Shown: positions 53,100 through 63,126, numbered from the stretch's first letter. The stretch: DNA of 64,000 nucleotides from Hemicentrotus pulcherrimus (GCA_003118195.1 BEXV01000968.1:12033-76032); one strand, 5' to 3'. Made by a program: numbers and translations. The notes: generated from the letters alone by a model not told the origin.

Positions 53100-53200
53100 T
53101 AAAATAATGAATTTAATGATTTTTGTGATGAATTAATGATTCATGAAAATGAAAAGATTCTGAAATTGTATTTGATTCATAAATAAAAACTTGAACAATT
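53100..53200 (+). mobile_element. Possible LINE/retroposon 3' tail
   Basis: Ends ATAAATAAAAACTTGAAC after a TTGTATTTGATTC stretch; the same ATAAATAAAAACTTGA word occurs near 43189. Layout resembles L2/CR1-type 3' ends. Weak evidence. Confidence 0.25.
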
Positions 53201-53273
53201 GTCCCTAAACCGCCATTGGCGCTAACTATAAATAAACCGACTCGACAAAGCATCCTGCTTCATAACAACTCAC

Positions 53274-53317
53274 ATGCAATTCAAAGTGTACCCAACGGCC
53301 AAATTTTACTACCCAAA
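53274..53317 (-). CDS. Candidate 44-bp exon with ideal splice sites
   Basis: Minus strand: preceded by catctttctttgctttcccacag and followed by TTGCAT|GTGAGT, both near-ideal. Reads WVVKFGRWVHFELH, phase 2 in, 0 out. It lies in a 73-codon frame whose first part is very hydrophobic. Confidence 0.35.
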
Positions 53318-53588
53318 CTGTGGGAAAGCAAAGAAAGATGAAAATGATAATTTCAAAATATAAAAATGAGGTTAAAAATACGATTCGACTTAGAATGAGA
53401 ACACGACGGTCGTCGGATATATTTGTTTTAATGAACAAGACAAGCATACCCTTCCTTATCTTAATATCAATGAGAGTAATAGAATATTTCTAAACTGGAA
53501 ATTGGAAAAGGGGGAAACTACAGATGGTTATCTTATCCATATTTTACCATAACGTAGACCCATTAATCTTTGGCTATACATAAAATAA

Positions 53589-54143
53589 TTGTGTCCCTTC
53601 GGACAAGTTAGGGGAGGCCGGATAATTTTGTTTTGTTGTAGAAAAAACACACTATTGTGTTCAGTTGTTTCCAACTGGGGTTCGTCCTTTCAGGATCAAA
53701 ACAACCTCATTTGTCTAATCAACAAATGCAAAGAGAAAAAAAACGCAGATGGTTTTCCATCCAATAAAAAACTGGATTTGTATGGATCACCATTCATTTC
53801 AGAATCGCCAAAAGTATGGCTCGGCCACTAGCACGTATCATTGAGCGAATTGACCTCCGCAATGGGATTATGTAGTAATACATTTTCATTACCAATTTAT
53901 TATCGTACATGCTTCGCCCGACTCATTTATACAAACTGTATTATTGGGATGTTGCAAATAAAGTTATATTTATTACAAGGGGCCGATTTGAACTCACGCC
54001 GTAATTCAAATTTGTTATTGGACGATATCCGCGCATGTTTACAGCGTCCGAATGTAAACGGCACTGACGAGTACTCTTATCAGATTGTAGGACTTTTGCT
54101 CATGTTAGGGGCAAAAGAGAGGAATAATCATAAACAGACCTGA
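53589..54143 (+). pseudogene. 184-codon frame with one TAG; ankyrin-like end
   Basis: One plus-strand frame is open from 53589 to the TGA at 54141 except for a single TAG at 53829-53831. The first half contains an excellent acceptor (ggttcgtcctttcag at 53693) and reads DQNNLICLINKCKEKKNADG onward. The second half reads ARLIYTNCIIGMLQIKLYLL then QGADLNSRRN and, 43 residues later, SYQIVGLLLMLGAKERN. LL..GAD.N and IV.LLL..GA are the classic second-helix and turn of ankyrin repeats, with a roughly 10-residue insertion between. Either it is a lightly damaged gene, or two adjacent exons, or chance. No ANK database search was possible. Confidence 0.33.
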
Positions 54144-54222
54144 AGAGCTCATTCAATTATGGCTAATGTAGAAACCTTGACCTCTAATTTCATATTCCTC
54201 ATTTGGCCGTGTAAAAGCACTT

Positions 54223-54762
54223 GTGATTGTATCTCAAGATCGCTTCCTCATCACATTATTGGTTGGGTTTGTCGTCGGATTTCCGATTATCGTAACGGGC
54301 TCAAAATGGGAGTGGGAGGGGAACGAGAGAAAGAGATCAAGAGCTTTATACGAAGAAGAAGAAGAAGAAGAAGAAGAAGAAGAAGAAGAAGAAGAAGAAG
54401 AAGAAGAAAAAGAAGAAGAAAAAGAAGAAAAAGAAAAGAGAGAGAGAGAGAGAGAGAGAGTAAAAGAAAAACAGATACAAACAGAGAAGATATCCAGAGA
54501 AAAGACGATTGAAAATTTGGAGGAGAAAAAATTGAAGGAAATAACTATAAAAGGGAAGACACACACATGCAGAAAGAGAGAGAGAGGAAAAAAAGTGGGA
54601 GAGGAAAAGAGAGCTGATTCGGAACATTGTAATACAAACGCACAACACTTGAATTATAGAGAGAAGAGATCGAGAGAAATAACGCAAAACAATAACTTCT
54701 GGCGAGTTACTAGATGCGATGTGACACAAACAAGTGAATATATGGAGGCAGGTACCACATAA
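54223..54762 (+). CDS. 179-codon frame through (GAA)n, probably artefact
   Basis: Begins with a hydrophobic stretch (DRFLITLLVGFVVGFPIIVT), then a basic patch, then polyglutamate from the GAA repeat, then Lys/Glu-rich sequence to TAA. A membrane segment followed by an acidic region is conceivable, but repeat-driven frames like this occur by chance, and the two other plus/minus frames over the repeat are equally long. Confidence 0.15.
   Translation: MIVSQDRFLITLLVGFVVGFPIIVTGSKWEWEGNERKRSRALYEEEEEEEEEEEEEEEEEEEKEEEKEEKEKRERERERVKEKQIQTEKISREKTIENLEEKKLKEITIKGKTHTCRKRERGKKVGEEKRADSEHCNTNAQHLNYREKRSREITQNNNFWRVTRCDVTQTSEYMEAGTT
54348..54462. repeat. (GAA)n followed by (GA)n
   Basis: About 19 consecutive GAA units, interrupted GAAAAA/GAAGAA units, then GA. 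Confidence 0.97.
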
Positions 54763-55400
54763 ATTGCATGGGAAGGACAAAAAGGATTTGAATACAAACG
54801 GTAAACGATTTCCAACGGACATTCGAAGAAAACAATGTCGACAGCTTATAAACTGTATAGCAGGACGTTTATATTGAACAATAGGAAAACAAACCAATTT
54901 ATGAGAATCCACTTCTTTGCAAACTACACTAAAACTTATACTAAGATAATATTTCAGTGATATCTACATTTAACAAGCAACGCAACTCTATCTTGTTAAC
55001 AAACTATATGAAGGTAGATAGATATTACAGATGTTATAAGAGTGAATAAACGATAAAAAAGATTTTTTTATTTTATTATTTGATATGTATTTTCGTTTAA
55101 AATCTGAACAGTGATAACAAATACATCGTGTCTTTTAACCCTTTCAGTTTCCTTGGCCCCCCCCCCCCCTCCCCCTAAAATATATATACCGTGTGGAATC
55201 TTTAGGAGAATGAGTTCTTGATGAATGTAAATAATTGAAAATGGACTTTTATTAATGATTCACAATGAATGTTGTAATAGCGGCAAACCTAATAGTGCTG
55301 CAAGTGAAAACCAAGTATTAATATGAATGTGTGCCAGGATAGGCGGTGGGCTGGTCGAGTGCGCTTCATGTTTTGAATGTGTAAACATGACGTCAATACG
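54763..55400. other. No gene seen; poly-C run
   Basis: AT-rich DNA with a 20-bp C-rich homopolymer at about 55156-55176. Confidence 0.45.
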
Positions 55401-55538
55401 TAAGCTATTAATATTTTGAGCAGGTCAGGAACGTTTCATATGACATTAAATTCCTACCAAGACACCTCTTATCGCGCAATTGACAGTTTGAACCATATTC
55501 TAAATTGAAAACGTCACGCATTATGGCACGTAGGAGTA

Positions 55539-55780
55539 TTATCCCTGGTATAAAGGTAAGAAATCGCAATAAACAACGCAATAGTTCATTCCATAAAAAA
55601 ATCCTTGCACATTTCACAATCATTTTATGACACCTTAGATAGAAATCAAGGAACAATGAATGGAAACTAACGCTTGATAACAACTTAGGAGTTAAAGGTA
55701 GAAACTCGCAATAAAGAAAGCAAGCTTTCATTCGAAAAAAGAATACCCATCTATTCGATAATCACTTTATCAAGCTTTAA
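55539..55780. repeat. Two-copy divergent tandem repeat (~142 bp)
   Basis: TAAAGGTAAGAAATCGCAAT at 55551 recurs as TAAAGGTAGAAACTCGCAAT at 55693, and the following TTCATTC, AAAAAA and AATCA..TTTAT blocks align. The 107-codon minus frame across both copies shows the same internal repeat. Confidence 0.6.
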
Positions 55781-55934
55781 ATCAATTACAAACAAACTCT
55801 TTCCGAAGTGTCATGCTTAACCAGAAGAGCCGATAAACATCAGAGCCTTAAAACTTTGGCCCCTGGATATTATATTTGTGAGAAATAGGCCTACTTAGAT
55901 GACTCGAGATGGATGATATTGTGAAATGCTGCAG

Positions 55935-56143
55935 TGACAGGTCACTATCGGAAGTGTAGACATAAATTCCCTTGTAAATATCCCATGCCCATATCATTTA
56001 GCGACCCATTTGTCCACATTAAAGTCGTATGCATCAGAGGGAAGCGATCAAGAGATAATGCTGCGTTTACCGGGCAGTCCGTATATCTATCACATCTTGC
56101 CTTTAAGATACATCATATAAACTATGCTAGTGGACACGGGTAG
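55935..56143 (+). CDS. Candidate terminal exon, 69 codons
   Basis: After tattgtgaaatgctgcag; entered with 2 bases and open to TAG: TGHYRKCRHKFPCKYPMPIS, FSDPFVHIKVVCIRGKRSRD, NAAFTGQSVYLSHLAFKIHH. Codon use is even. Donor-like sites (CCTT|GTAAAT, AGTC|GTATGC) lie inside. The acceptor's pyrimidine tract is short. No family recognised. Confidence 0.32.
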
Positions 56144-56212
56144 AGAATCCTGACTGATATCTATCTCTGTAGTCTCTGTGATGTTGCTATTCTCCTTGCC
56201 TCGGTCCCTGAG

Positions 56213-56290
56213 GGGATTTCATACCGCTAGCTGATGACGTAGACGGCAAAGTCAAAGACAGACGAAATGTCAATCACTTTTTATATACAG
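56213..56290 (+). CDS. Candidate 78-bp exon with ideal donor
   Basis: Preceded by ttctccttgcctcggtccctgag and followed by ATACAG|GTAAGT, a perfect donor. An in-frame TGA lies just before it, so the acceptor position is forced. Phase 2 in, 1 out: DFIPLADDVDGKVKDRRNVN then HFLYT. Signals on both sides and balanced composition make it a strong ab initio exon. Confidence 0.42.
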
Positions 56291-56426
56291 GTAAGTTGTA
56301 TTGTGAAGATGTGAGAAGCACTAGGGAATCAAACGACCTCGAGGGTCTATATTCTCTTGTGTCATTCTACCCTTTGGGACCGTAACAGACAGTAAGAAAG
56401 ACACAACTAAGGCTTAAACCACATAC

Positions 56427-56522
56427 GTTAACGCTTAAACGCATCTTAATCTCCTGTACGAATGTTGTTGTTCTATATTTGTACTTATATTTCATGGTAT
56501 GACCCAAATAATGATGTAAACA
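56427..56522 (-). CDS. Candidate 96-bp minus exon with ideal splice sites
   Basis: Preceded by gttggttagtttcctcccag and followed by GTTAAC|GTATGT. Phase 0-0, 32 codons: CLHHYLGHTMKYKYKYRTTT then FVQEIKMRLSVN. Good signals on both sides. The plus exon at 56213-56290 is 136 bp away on the other strand, so the two belong to different transcripts if both are real. Confidence 0.37.
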
Positions 56523-56552
56523 CTGGGAGGAAACTAACCAACATGACACTTG

Positions 56553-56816
56553 TTACAGTTCTTGCAGCTGAACAAAACAGAACATGGTGAAAAATAAAAT
56601 ACAAACAAGAGCGAGTTTCTCCCTAATACGTGGATATAATGACACAATAAACACATTTGTCAGTGCAGTGCTGCATGCTAACCATGAAAGCATTCCAAGT
56701 CCCTGGCGATGGAATCGTCTACATCGGGACGCTAACCACGAGATCTTATCACAATGATGACAAAATAAGAGAGAAGAAAGAAGAAAAGAAGAAAGGATAG
56801 AAAATTTAGAAGACAT
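56553..56816 (-). CDS. Membrane-protein-like 87-codon frame
   Basis: Minus-strand frame with hydrophobic segments (FSILSSFLLSSLLF; GMLSWLACSTALTNVFIVSL; LALVCILFFTMFCFV) separated by basic residues (RCRRFHRQ, YPRIREK). It could be a fragment of a multi-pass protein. A possible donor is AAGAACT|GTAACA at the end, phase not compatible with the exon at 56427. No diagnostic motif. Confidence 0.27.
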   Translation of the reverse strand: MSSKFSILSSFLLSSLLFCHHCDKISWLASRCRRFHRQGLGMLSWLACSTALTNVFIVSLYPRIREKLALVCILFFTMFCFVQLQEL

Positions 56817-57004
56817 TAAGACAGAAGAAAGGAGGATGTGGTATCTTCATTGACACAAGGGACTGTTCCGAGCTTTTCTACCGCTGCTCATCAACGCTCA
56901 AGCTATTTTAAGGCGTGAAAAAAGAAAATTCTGCTGCTTTCATGTGTTCTGTTTTCTAGCAAATGGATCATTATTTAAATAAATTACCATTTTCTTTATT
57001 TCAG

Positions 57005-57109
57005 TTCCCAACCTGTCAAGTGTTTTATTTCGACTATTTGAGTCATGTATCCTTCCCTATCCTTACAATTGTAAACATTTCGATAAGCCTTCTTGTGTGG
57101 CCATGGTAA
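57005..57109 (+). CDS. Candidate exon encoding a membrane segment
   Basis: Preceded by ttaccattttctttatttcag, an excellent acceptor. Phase 0; reads FPTCQVFYFDYLSHVSFPIL then TIVNISISLLVWP and leaves at CCATG|GTAATG, or stops two bases later (TAA). The second half is a hydrophobic helix. No family recognised. Confidence 0.4.
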   Translation, partial: FPTCQVFYFDYLSHVSFPILTIVNISISLLVWPW

Positions 57110-57954
57110 TGGAGAAAAATCCGCCATCTTGTTTCTGTCTATCTCTGTAAGACAAACAAGTTAATTCATTTATCAATGTAATTTTTAAACCTCTGTTTCA
57201 ATCTTTTTTTTTCCCCCGAATTATCTCCCAATTCCTTTTTCATTACAGCTTGAAATGATTAGGAAAAAATAAAGTATTGCTACATTTCAACTTAACATGA
57301 TAAAGTATGAAATCTACGAAGAAGAGGACATTTAGACCAATAGAGGCAATTTTACGGATTGATCATTGCTGAGGCTGTTTTTAATTCATAAGCACATAAA
57401 GAATTATTTGCAATCATTCATACATTTCTAGAAATAAAACATACCCACGCATGTTACACGTCACATAATGAACAGTCATATATACATTCGTTTTCATTCG
57501 TGAAGATAAATAACCAAGATGAGGCAAGTTCACATTTGTATCTTTGTTTTCATGTGGATGTATGAAAATATCAAAAACCACTTTTAAAAATATTCTTTAA
57601 AAATCCCCATTTTGAAACATTATAAAAACCAAACGATAAAACCCACAAATGTTTCGAAGAAAGATGAAATGCTATTTACTGTATACGAACGACTGTATAT
57701 ACAGGGCTGCAAAATCATAATAAATGAATGGTAGATACACATACCGATTTAGTATTGATATGATTTGGATAAATCCCTGTTCTGAATCCCTTCTAAAAAA
57801 ATAGCTCTACTCTCCGATTACACGAATTTTAACTATCTAAATCGTTTTATAACACATGTTGATCACGTAATTATTTATGAAAATTACATAAGTATTATCA
57901 TCATGCTCACGATGCTTGTGTTTTGATAGACACTTTTTTGGTCAATGAAGACAA

Positions 57955-58191
57955 ATGAGAACTTCCCCCATCCATCACGTCAGACACATCTTTGCTAAGG
58001 CACGTGTGTTGAATGCCGAGGATGTTTCCCGATGGGCTTTAAAGATTTTGCCCGGCAGAATGGCGAAGAGAAAATTATCAATTTTCTCGTCATGTATCAT
58101 GTCAACAAAAGAAATTCTCATAAGAATAGTTTTCTCTCAAATGACGATGACTCTAATTCATGAACATAGTGCAATAATGTACCAACAATAA
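57955..58191 (+). CDS. 78-residue ORF with AATAAA at its stop
   Basis: ATG at 57955 opens 78 codons: MRTSPIHHVRHIFAKARVLN, AEDVSRWALKILPGRMAKRK, LSIFSSCIMSTKEILIRIVF and on to TAA. The stop is embedded in CAATAAAAC, so a poly-A signal (58187-58192) overlaps it. Mixed, amphipathic composition. No acceptor with a long pyrimidine tract immediately upstream. No family recognised. Confidence 0.33.
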   Translation: MRTSPIHHVRHIFAKARVLNAEDVSRWALKILPGRMAKRKLSIFSSCIMSTKEILIRIVFSQMTMTLIHEHSAIMYQQ

Positions 58192-58737
58192 AACACACAA
58201 CCCTCTGCCACACACGCACACACCTCACAATAATATCAATTATCATACTTTCATTATCAGTATCACATGCGTTAAAACACATTTAATGAAACACTTTCTT
58301 TTTGTAGGACAGCATCTCATAAGAAAAAGGTGTAAAATCAGACATTTACTTTTCCTACCGTTTCCCCTCTTATTATTATTCTAACACACACATTAAACAA
58401 AATACTATTTTTAGCTTCAATACGGTACATATTTTAAAAGGAACAACGGGTCACGGTTTATACAATGGTTGGCGAGAGTTTTGGTACTTGGTTCTGCTGT
58501 TCAGATATTATATTACTATTTGTATCTGTTTTATATAGTGAATGATAACAAATCGTTCTATAGCTAGCGATTCAAATAACGTTCAATAAACAAAAAAAGG
58601 GACAACCCCAAATGAAATACAAGTCGCATCGAATTGCTCAAAGAAACTGGCGCCAATATTGCCATTGTAACATATTCCTGCAAAGATCATGCGAGAAAAT
58701 CTGAAATAGAATGCAGTACCTGATCAAAAACTAGCTT

Positions 58738-58756
58738 GTCACTAAATCTTAGTGAC
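58738..58756. repeat. Perfect 8-bp inverted repeat
   Basis: GTCACTAA, ATC, TTAGTGAC: a 19-bp near-perfect palindrome. Confidence 0.7.
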
Positions 58757-59363
58757 CAGCAGGAAAAGCGTCGATGAATTTGTTCATCATAGTGTCAGGC
58801 TTTTATGAAGTTTTGTCAGATTCGCGGGCGCAAACAAAAATGTGACGTCATATTGGCCTATGAACATAATATCACACTTTGAATCAAAGAGGTTCTACTG
58901 ACTTATTTAGCCGGTTATATTAATCTGGTGTACCTATATACTTTACTTTAGGCTTGATTACACTTCAGGCAACACGTTTTTAAATGACTGCTACTGGTTT
59001 GTTATGTTTTCTATCCAGCAGAAGAAATCTTGATACACACTTTCTGAAGAATAATGCTTTATATTCTTGAGTAAGATCTATTCTAACAAAATAACAAAAC
59101 AAAAATTATAACAAAATAAAACACAAATTTACTGCTAAGGAACGGAAAGGGCAAGAAGAGGCCTGGATATAAATAAAAAGAAAATCCAATATTAGTGACA
59201 ACACAAATCACAGAATAACCACCCCTGATTGGAAAAAATGCATTACAAAAGCAGTTAGTGCCATAATTTGTTCCTGACCCTCGTTTTCCTCTGGCTTTTC
59301 ACTATTTCATTCACGCTTTGCTTGGTAGCGGAGATGTCAAACACCCTATTAAAGTTTGATCAA

Positions 59364-59449
59364 TCAACGTGACAGCTTGTTAAGGTGGCTTCCCCCATGG
59401 TACGTCACGTTTGGCACGGGAGTCGCGTATCCGCCTTGGTTTTCTTTTC
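59364..59449 (-). CDS. Candidate minus-strand terminal exon
   Basis: Preceded by ctcatcatccaccatttttag, a strong acceptor. All three frames are open for a while; phase 2 reads KENQGGYATPVPNVTYHGGS then HLNKLSR to TGA, phase 1 reads KRKPRRIRDSRAKRDVPWGK to a TAA near 59380. The plus strand is also open (VDDEAKKSSTGIAH). The segment is GC-rich and coding-like in any case. Confidence 0.3.
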
Positions 59450-59504
59450 CTAAAAATGGTGGATGATGAGGCCAAAAAGTCATCAACCGGAATTGCCCAC
59501 TGAT

Positions 59505-59505
59505 T

Positions 59506-59540
<35 letters not shown>

Positions 59541-59541
59541 T
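59505..59541. repeat. (CT)n microsatellite
   Basis: CT run in a pyrimidine-rich stretch that extends to about 59690. Confidence 0.95.
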
Positions 59542-59971
59542 TCTACCCATCTGTCTCCTTCCGTCCCTTTCTATGTCTGCTTTCTGTCTCTCTCCCTCTA
59601 TGTATCTTTGTCCCTTCCATTTCATGTCTTTATGTGTCTCTTTCTGTTACTATCTATCATTCTGTGTCTGTACAAACTCAATGTATATGTTCGTTTTACC
59701 TGGTTTCTCTCCAGGCTGATTTTCATATCAATTTGTTAAAAAGCTTGGATATTTCGAGGAAGGTTTAGTACGGTATGTACATGTAATAGATAAGGAGGGG
59801 GAACGCTCCGTTAAAAGTTCTCTATCAATCATACACTGCTATGGTGCATTTGGGGTCCGTCATTTGAAAAGGGTACAAAAAGAAAAATCACAGGGCACAT
59901 TTTGTGTAGCCTAATTTAGGTTTGCACGACTTGGAACTTAGAAGAGGCACCGGCTACTTGAGTCCCCCAAT

Positions 59972-60043
59972 CCACACACACACAAACACACACTCGCACA
60001 CACACTCACACACACACACACGCACAAACACACAAAAACACGC
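59972..60043. repeat. (CA)n with interruptions
   Basis: CACACA runs broken by CTC, CGC and AAA. Confidence 0.96.
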
Positions 60044-60098
60044 ACCGCCGAACGTCAGAGGATCGAAGACTTCTGACAGACAATTAGACTAGACATTA

Positions 60099-60498
60099 TC
60101 AAACATCTGTAATGATCTGGAACCTCGCATTAATCAAGGGGCAAAGATACCGATGGAAAAGATAAGCATGAGCCGAATGGACTTTTTGCAGAGGGTTAGG
60201 GGATAGAGATAGAGAGAGAGAGAGGGGGGAGGGGGCATGGGGGTGAAGACACATGAGAAAGAATGGAAGAGAGAGAAAGAGAAATATGGAATCAATTAAT
60301 TGAATTTTTAAAATACTAAAAAAACGGAATAAAGGGAGAAGGTTTTTGAAAAAAGGGAGAAAAAGAAACACGTGAGTATGTAGTGGCCAAACGAGGACTG
60401 GTCGGGCGGGCATAAAGGGCAAACGGGAATGCCATAATGACTCAATCAGGATACTCATTGGTGGTGTAAACTGGCCTAATTGCTGAGCCGAACGAACC
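60099..60498 (-). CDS. Candidate exon at the 5' part of a long low-complexity frame
   Basis: After gagttctgttttcag the minus strand reads GSFGSAIRPVYTTNEYPD to a stop in one frame, or VRSAQQLGQFTPPMSILIES, LWHSRLPFMPARPVLVWPLH and on through a GA/CT tract (to 60099) in another. The acceptor is good; the later, Phe/Leu/Ser-rich half of the long frame is not credible. Confidence 0.27.
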
Positions 60499-60668
60499 CT
60501 GAAAACAGAACTCATTAGACCTGACATTTAAACTTTCCATGTTCTAATTTCAAAGTATGCATTTACTTCTCTGTGAAAACGTATTAACCTTTGCCAATCT
60601 ACCATGAGATAACTTGAGGGTTAAGGCATCCTTTATACCTGTACATGAATTGTGCTTCCTTACGAAAG

Positions 60669-60831
60669 CTTGCGATGTTCCGATATGAAGCCCAAATTTT
60701 ACGTTAAACATGCAGTTGTCTCAATCCTTCTAAAATTGCTACGGAAGGTCCCGAAACCCTCTGATATCCTGCAAAGTACTACGAAGTTCAACGAAATGCT
60801 ACGAAAATACTACAAAAACTCTGCAAAATGA
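60669..60831 (+). CDS. Candidate terminal exon with short repeated motif
   Basis: Entered after gtgcttccttacgaaag with 1 base (frame open from about 60646). Reads LRCSDMKPKFYVKHAVVSIL, LKLLRKVPKPSDILQSTTKF, NEMLRKYYKNSAK to TGA at 60829; ATG at 60685 gives 48 residues. Strongly basic and Leu-rich, helix-like. The DNA contains (A/G)CTACGAA-like words five times. Too short for typical ORF filters. No family recognised. Confidence 0.33.
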
Positions 60832-60977
60832 TTATCATTCTACGATGTTTTGATGCCGCATGCCCCTTTTAAGAGATTAACAACTGTACGAGTAGCTTTG
60901 AAAAGAAGAAGGAGGAGGGGGGGGGGGTCCTTGCATAAGTTTGCCTGCTTACATTATTCGCCAACAAAACCCCTCCC

Positions 60978-60984
60978 CCTCTCT

Positions 60985-61027
<43 letters not shown>
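60978..61027. repeat. (CT)n(TA)n microsatellite
   Basis: CT run passing into TATATATATA. Confidence 0.96.
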
Positions 61028-61049
61028 AGTGCGAGAATTCTCAACTCTG

Positions 61050-61711
61050 ACATGACAAGGGGTGTTCCAGAATAATGTAGGCTTAAAGAAAATATATATA
61101 TCACAATGCACCTTTGGAATATCCAGCACCATCGACACCACACATGATACATCAATGTGATTCGGATGACACTAATCGCTTGCTCGTGGAAACAATAATA
61201 AGAAACTTACTACTGATGTTGACTACGAGAGTCATTAAAGTTTAATTCAATTCCCATTTTTCTTCAATTCTACATTCTACGATATAAATACATTGAAAGA
61301 GAATAATACGAGAATGTATACAATGGTCGTTGATCTACCTACGTGCATTAGATTATTATATAAATGGGTCCACCAATAAAGTTGTTTTGCCAATAAGTAT
61401 CAACATTTCAACAAAAGTATACTGGTTTCTTAAAAAAAAATGCTATGTACTGAATTCTCGAAGAACATGACTGGAAGATTTATTTGTTTACTGTTTATGT
61501 GTAGTGCGTGTTTTATTTAATATTAAACCTCATACCACTGATTAGGCTAGAACATTATGAAAGTGTAAATATACACGCTACTTTGAGTATAGACCCCTTG
61601 TGGGTTGATAAAATAATAGAGGGTAAATAGATAGAACAATAGAAAGAGAAAGAGGAAGAGAAGGGAGAGAGAATGTATGTGTGGATGGATAAAAGATAAA
61701 TGGATAGATAT

Positions 61712-61748
<37 letters not shown>

Positions 61749-62015
61749 GAGGGAGAGAAAGAGAGAGAGAGAGAGGGAGGATAACGATTCAAACTGTATT
61801 TTTCTTTCGGATGAAATTATAAATGATGGGCATACAACCAGAAAGTCAATTAAAGAGCAACAATGATTACAATTTCATATCATCCCAAGATAAGAGAGAA
61901 AGAAACTGTTGAATTTATCAAGGGACTAGATAACGAAGTATAGATTGGTGGAATGAATGGAATGAATCCATGGCTGGGTATGTTGATTAGGTCTGGGGAG
62001 AAGAAACAAGACAGA
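61050..62015. other. No gene seen; (GA)n tract 61620-61782
   Basis: AT-rich DNA and a GA-rich tract; the 81-codon Leu/Ser frame there is an artefact. Confidence 0.45.
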
Positions 62016-62020
62016 AGTAA

Positions 62021-62287
62021 AAGCTAGATGAAGAAAGAGCGTCAGGGGCAGGATGGCGTCCGCGAAGTACAAAATCAGAAGGAAAAAAGGTCCGAGATAA
62101 TGAATCCAGCCCCTATCATGATACTGAAGTAGGGCCGGAGATGATGACTGTATTGAGAAACATTAGCCAGGCGTGGAATCCGATCTCACAGCCCAATGAA
62201 AACAGAAGATTATTCCCTCAACGAACCGTCGCAGACAGCAGTATAGGACCACTCTTTTCCAGCCTCCAATTTCAGCACAAATCTTAA
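62021..62287 (+). CDS. 88-codon frame without early ATG, AATAAA downstream
   Basis: Open from just after a TAA (62018-62020) to TAA at 62285: KLDEERASGAGWRPRSTKSE, GKKVRDNESSPYHDTEVGPE, MMTVLRNISQAWNPISQPNE, NRRLFPQRTVADSSIGPLFS, SLQFQHKS. The product is hydrophilic and even in composition. The first in-frame ATG gives 48 residues, so it looks more like a terminal exon than a whole gene, but the upstream DNA is purine-rich and offers no good acceptor. AATAAA occurs about 170 bp past the stop (near 62456). No family recognised. Confidence 0.35.
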   Translation, partial: KLDEERASGAGWRPRSTKSEGKKVRDNESSPYHDTEVGPEMMTVLRNISQAWNPISQPNENRRLFPQRTVADSSIGPLFSSLQFQHKS

Positions 62288-62299
62288 ATTGGCATAACC

Positions 62300-62346
62300 A
62301 TGGATTGGCGCCAAATTGAGGGTGGTAGAAGGATCGGTGGACCGCC
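62300..62346 (+). CDS. Candidate coding first exon (Kozak ATG)
   Basis: AACCATGG is an ideal start context. Reads MDWRQIEGGRRIGGPP and leaves at ACCGCC|GTAAAT, with a TAA in frame right there. It starts 13 bp after the preceding stop, so the two cannot be one gene's normal parts. Confidence 0.22.
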
Positions 62347-62836
62347 GTAAATGAATCTAGACGGATCGTGCACGGGTCAATTGCAATTAAAACAAAGGAA
62401 AATCTGTCTATGTTGACTTTGAAAAAAAAATCAAAGTAGCGTTATCGCTGTTTTAATAAATGAAATATCAAGAATGTATTTCAGAGGAATCATTTTTCAC
62501 TGTCACATATCAATAATGTCTGACCATAATAAATTATCAGAATATTAACTTTTCATCACAGCAGAAGAAGCAAATTAGATATTCCTAGTAGTCATATTAT
62601 TTACAAGCATGGTATTGCCATCGAAAACGTACAACTATACTTAAATGACAATCAAAATGTATAGAATACAACGTCAGAAATATGCTGGTTAAGACTCGTA
62701 CTGTAAGACATGTACGTAGGTTTTCATTTAAAGTTAATTAGGTTTTATTATTTGATAGACTGAAAATCACATTTTTTTAATTTTCAAAAAAAAATGAAAA
62801 GCTGATTACTCATCTACAACATTTAAATTACTGTTA

Positions 62837-63079
62837 ATGAACATTTTATCGCACGTTGCCCTATTAATCGTATTATTGTGCATAATAAAGATTTCCGCAG
62901 CGGTACCGGAATTTAAAGTTTTTGTTCCCGGTACTGTACATTTAATTACCATTGTTCAATCATTTGAAAGTGATAAATGGATAAAACGTGACTTCTGTGA
63001 TACCATGACATTTTGGCTTTACGCGGTAATTACATTCGTTCAATTTCATAGCCCTAATTCAATTATACAAGTTTATTAG
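62837..63079 (+). CDS. 80-residue ORF with signal-peptide-like start
   Basis: Starts ATGAACATT and reads MNILSHVALLIVLLCIIKIS then AAVPEFKVFVPGTVHLITIV. A short polar start, an 11-residue hydrophobic core and small residues (ISAA) before a polar region fit a secretion signal with cleavage around residue 22. The rest contains FESDKWIKRDFC and a second hydrophobic stretch. A donor, TTCCCG|GTACTG, is possible after the signal. No promoter or poly-A signal identified. Confidence 0.3.
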   Translation: MNILSHVALLIVLLCIIKISAAVPEFKVFVPGTVHLITIVQSFESDKWIKRDFCDTMTFWLYAVITFVQFHSPNSIIQVY

Positions 63080-63126
63080 AGCGAAAGAAAAGAGAAAAAA
63101 GAGCCGAATTGTTTTAATTAATATGA

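Noticed and set aside
54159..54912. Poly-Arg, poly-Phe and Ser-rich ORFs over the GAA repeat
   Set aside because: All frames of the (GAA)n run are open; expected from the repeat.
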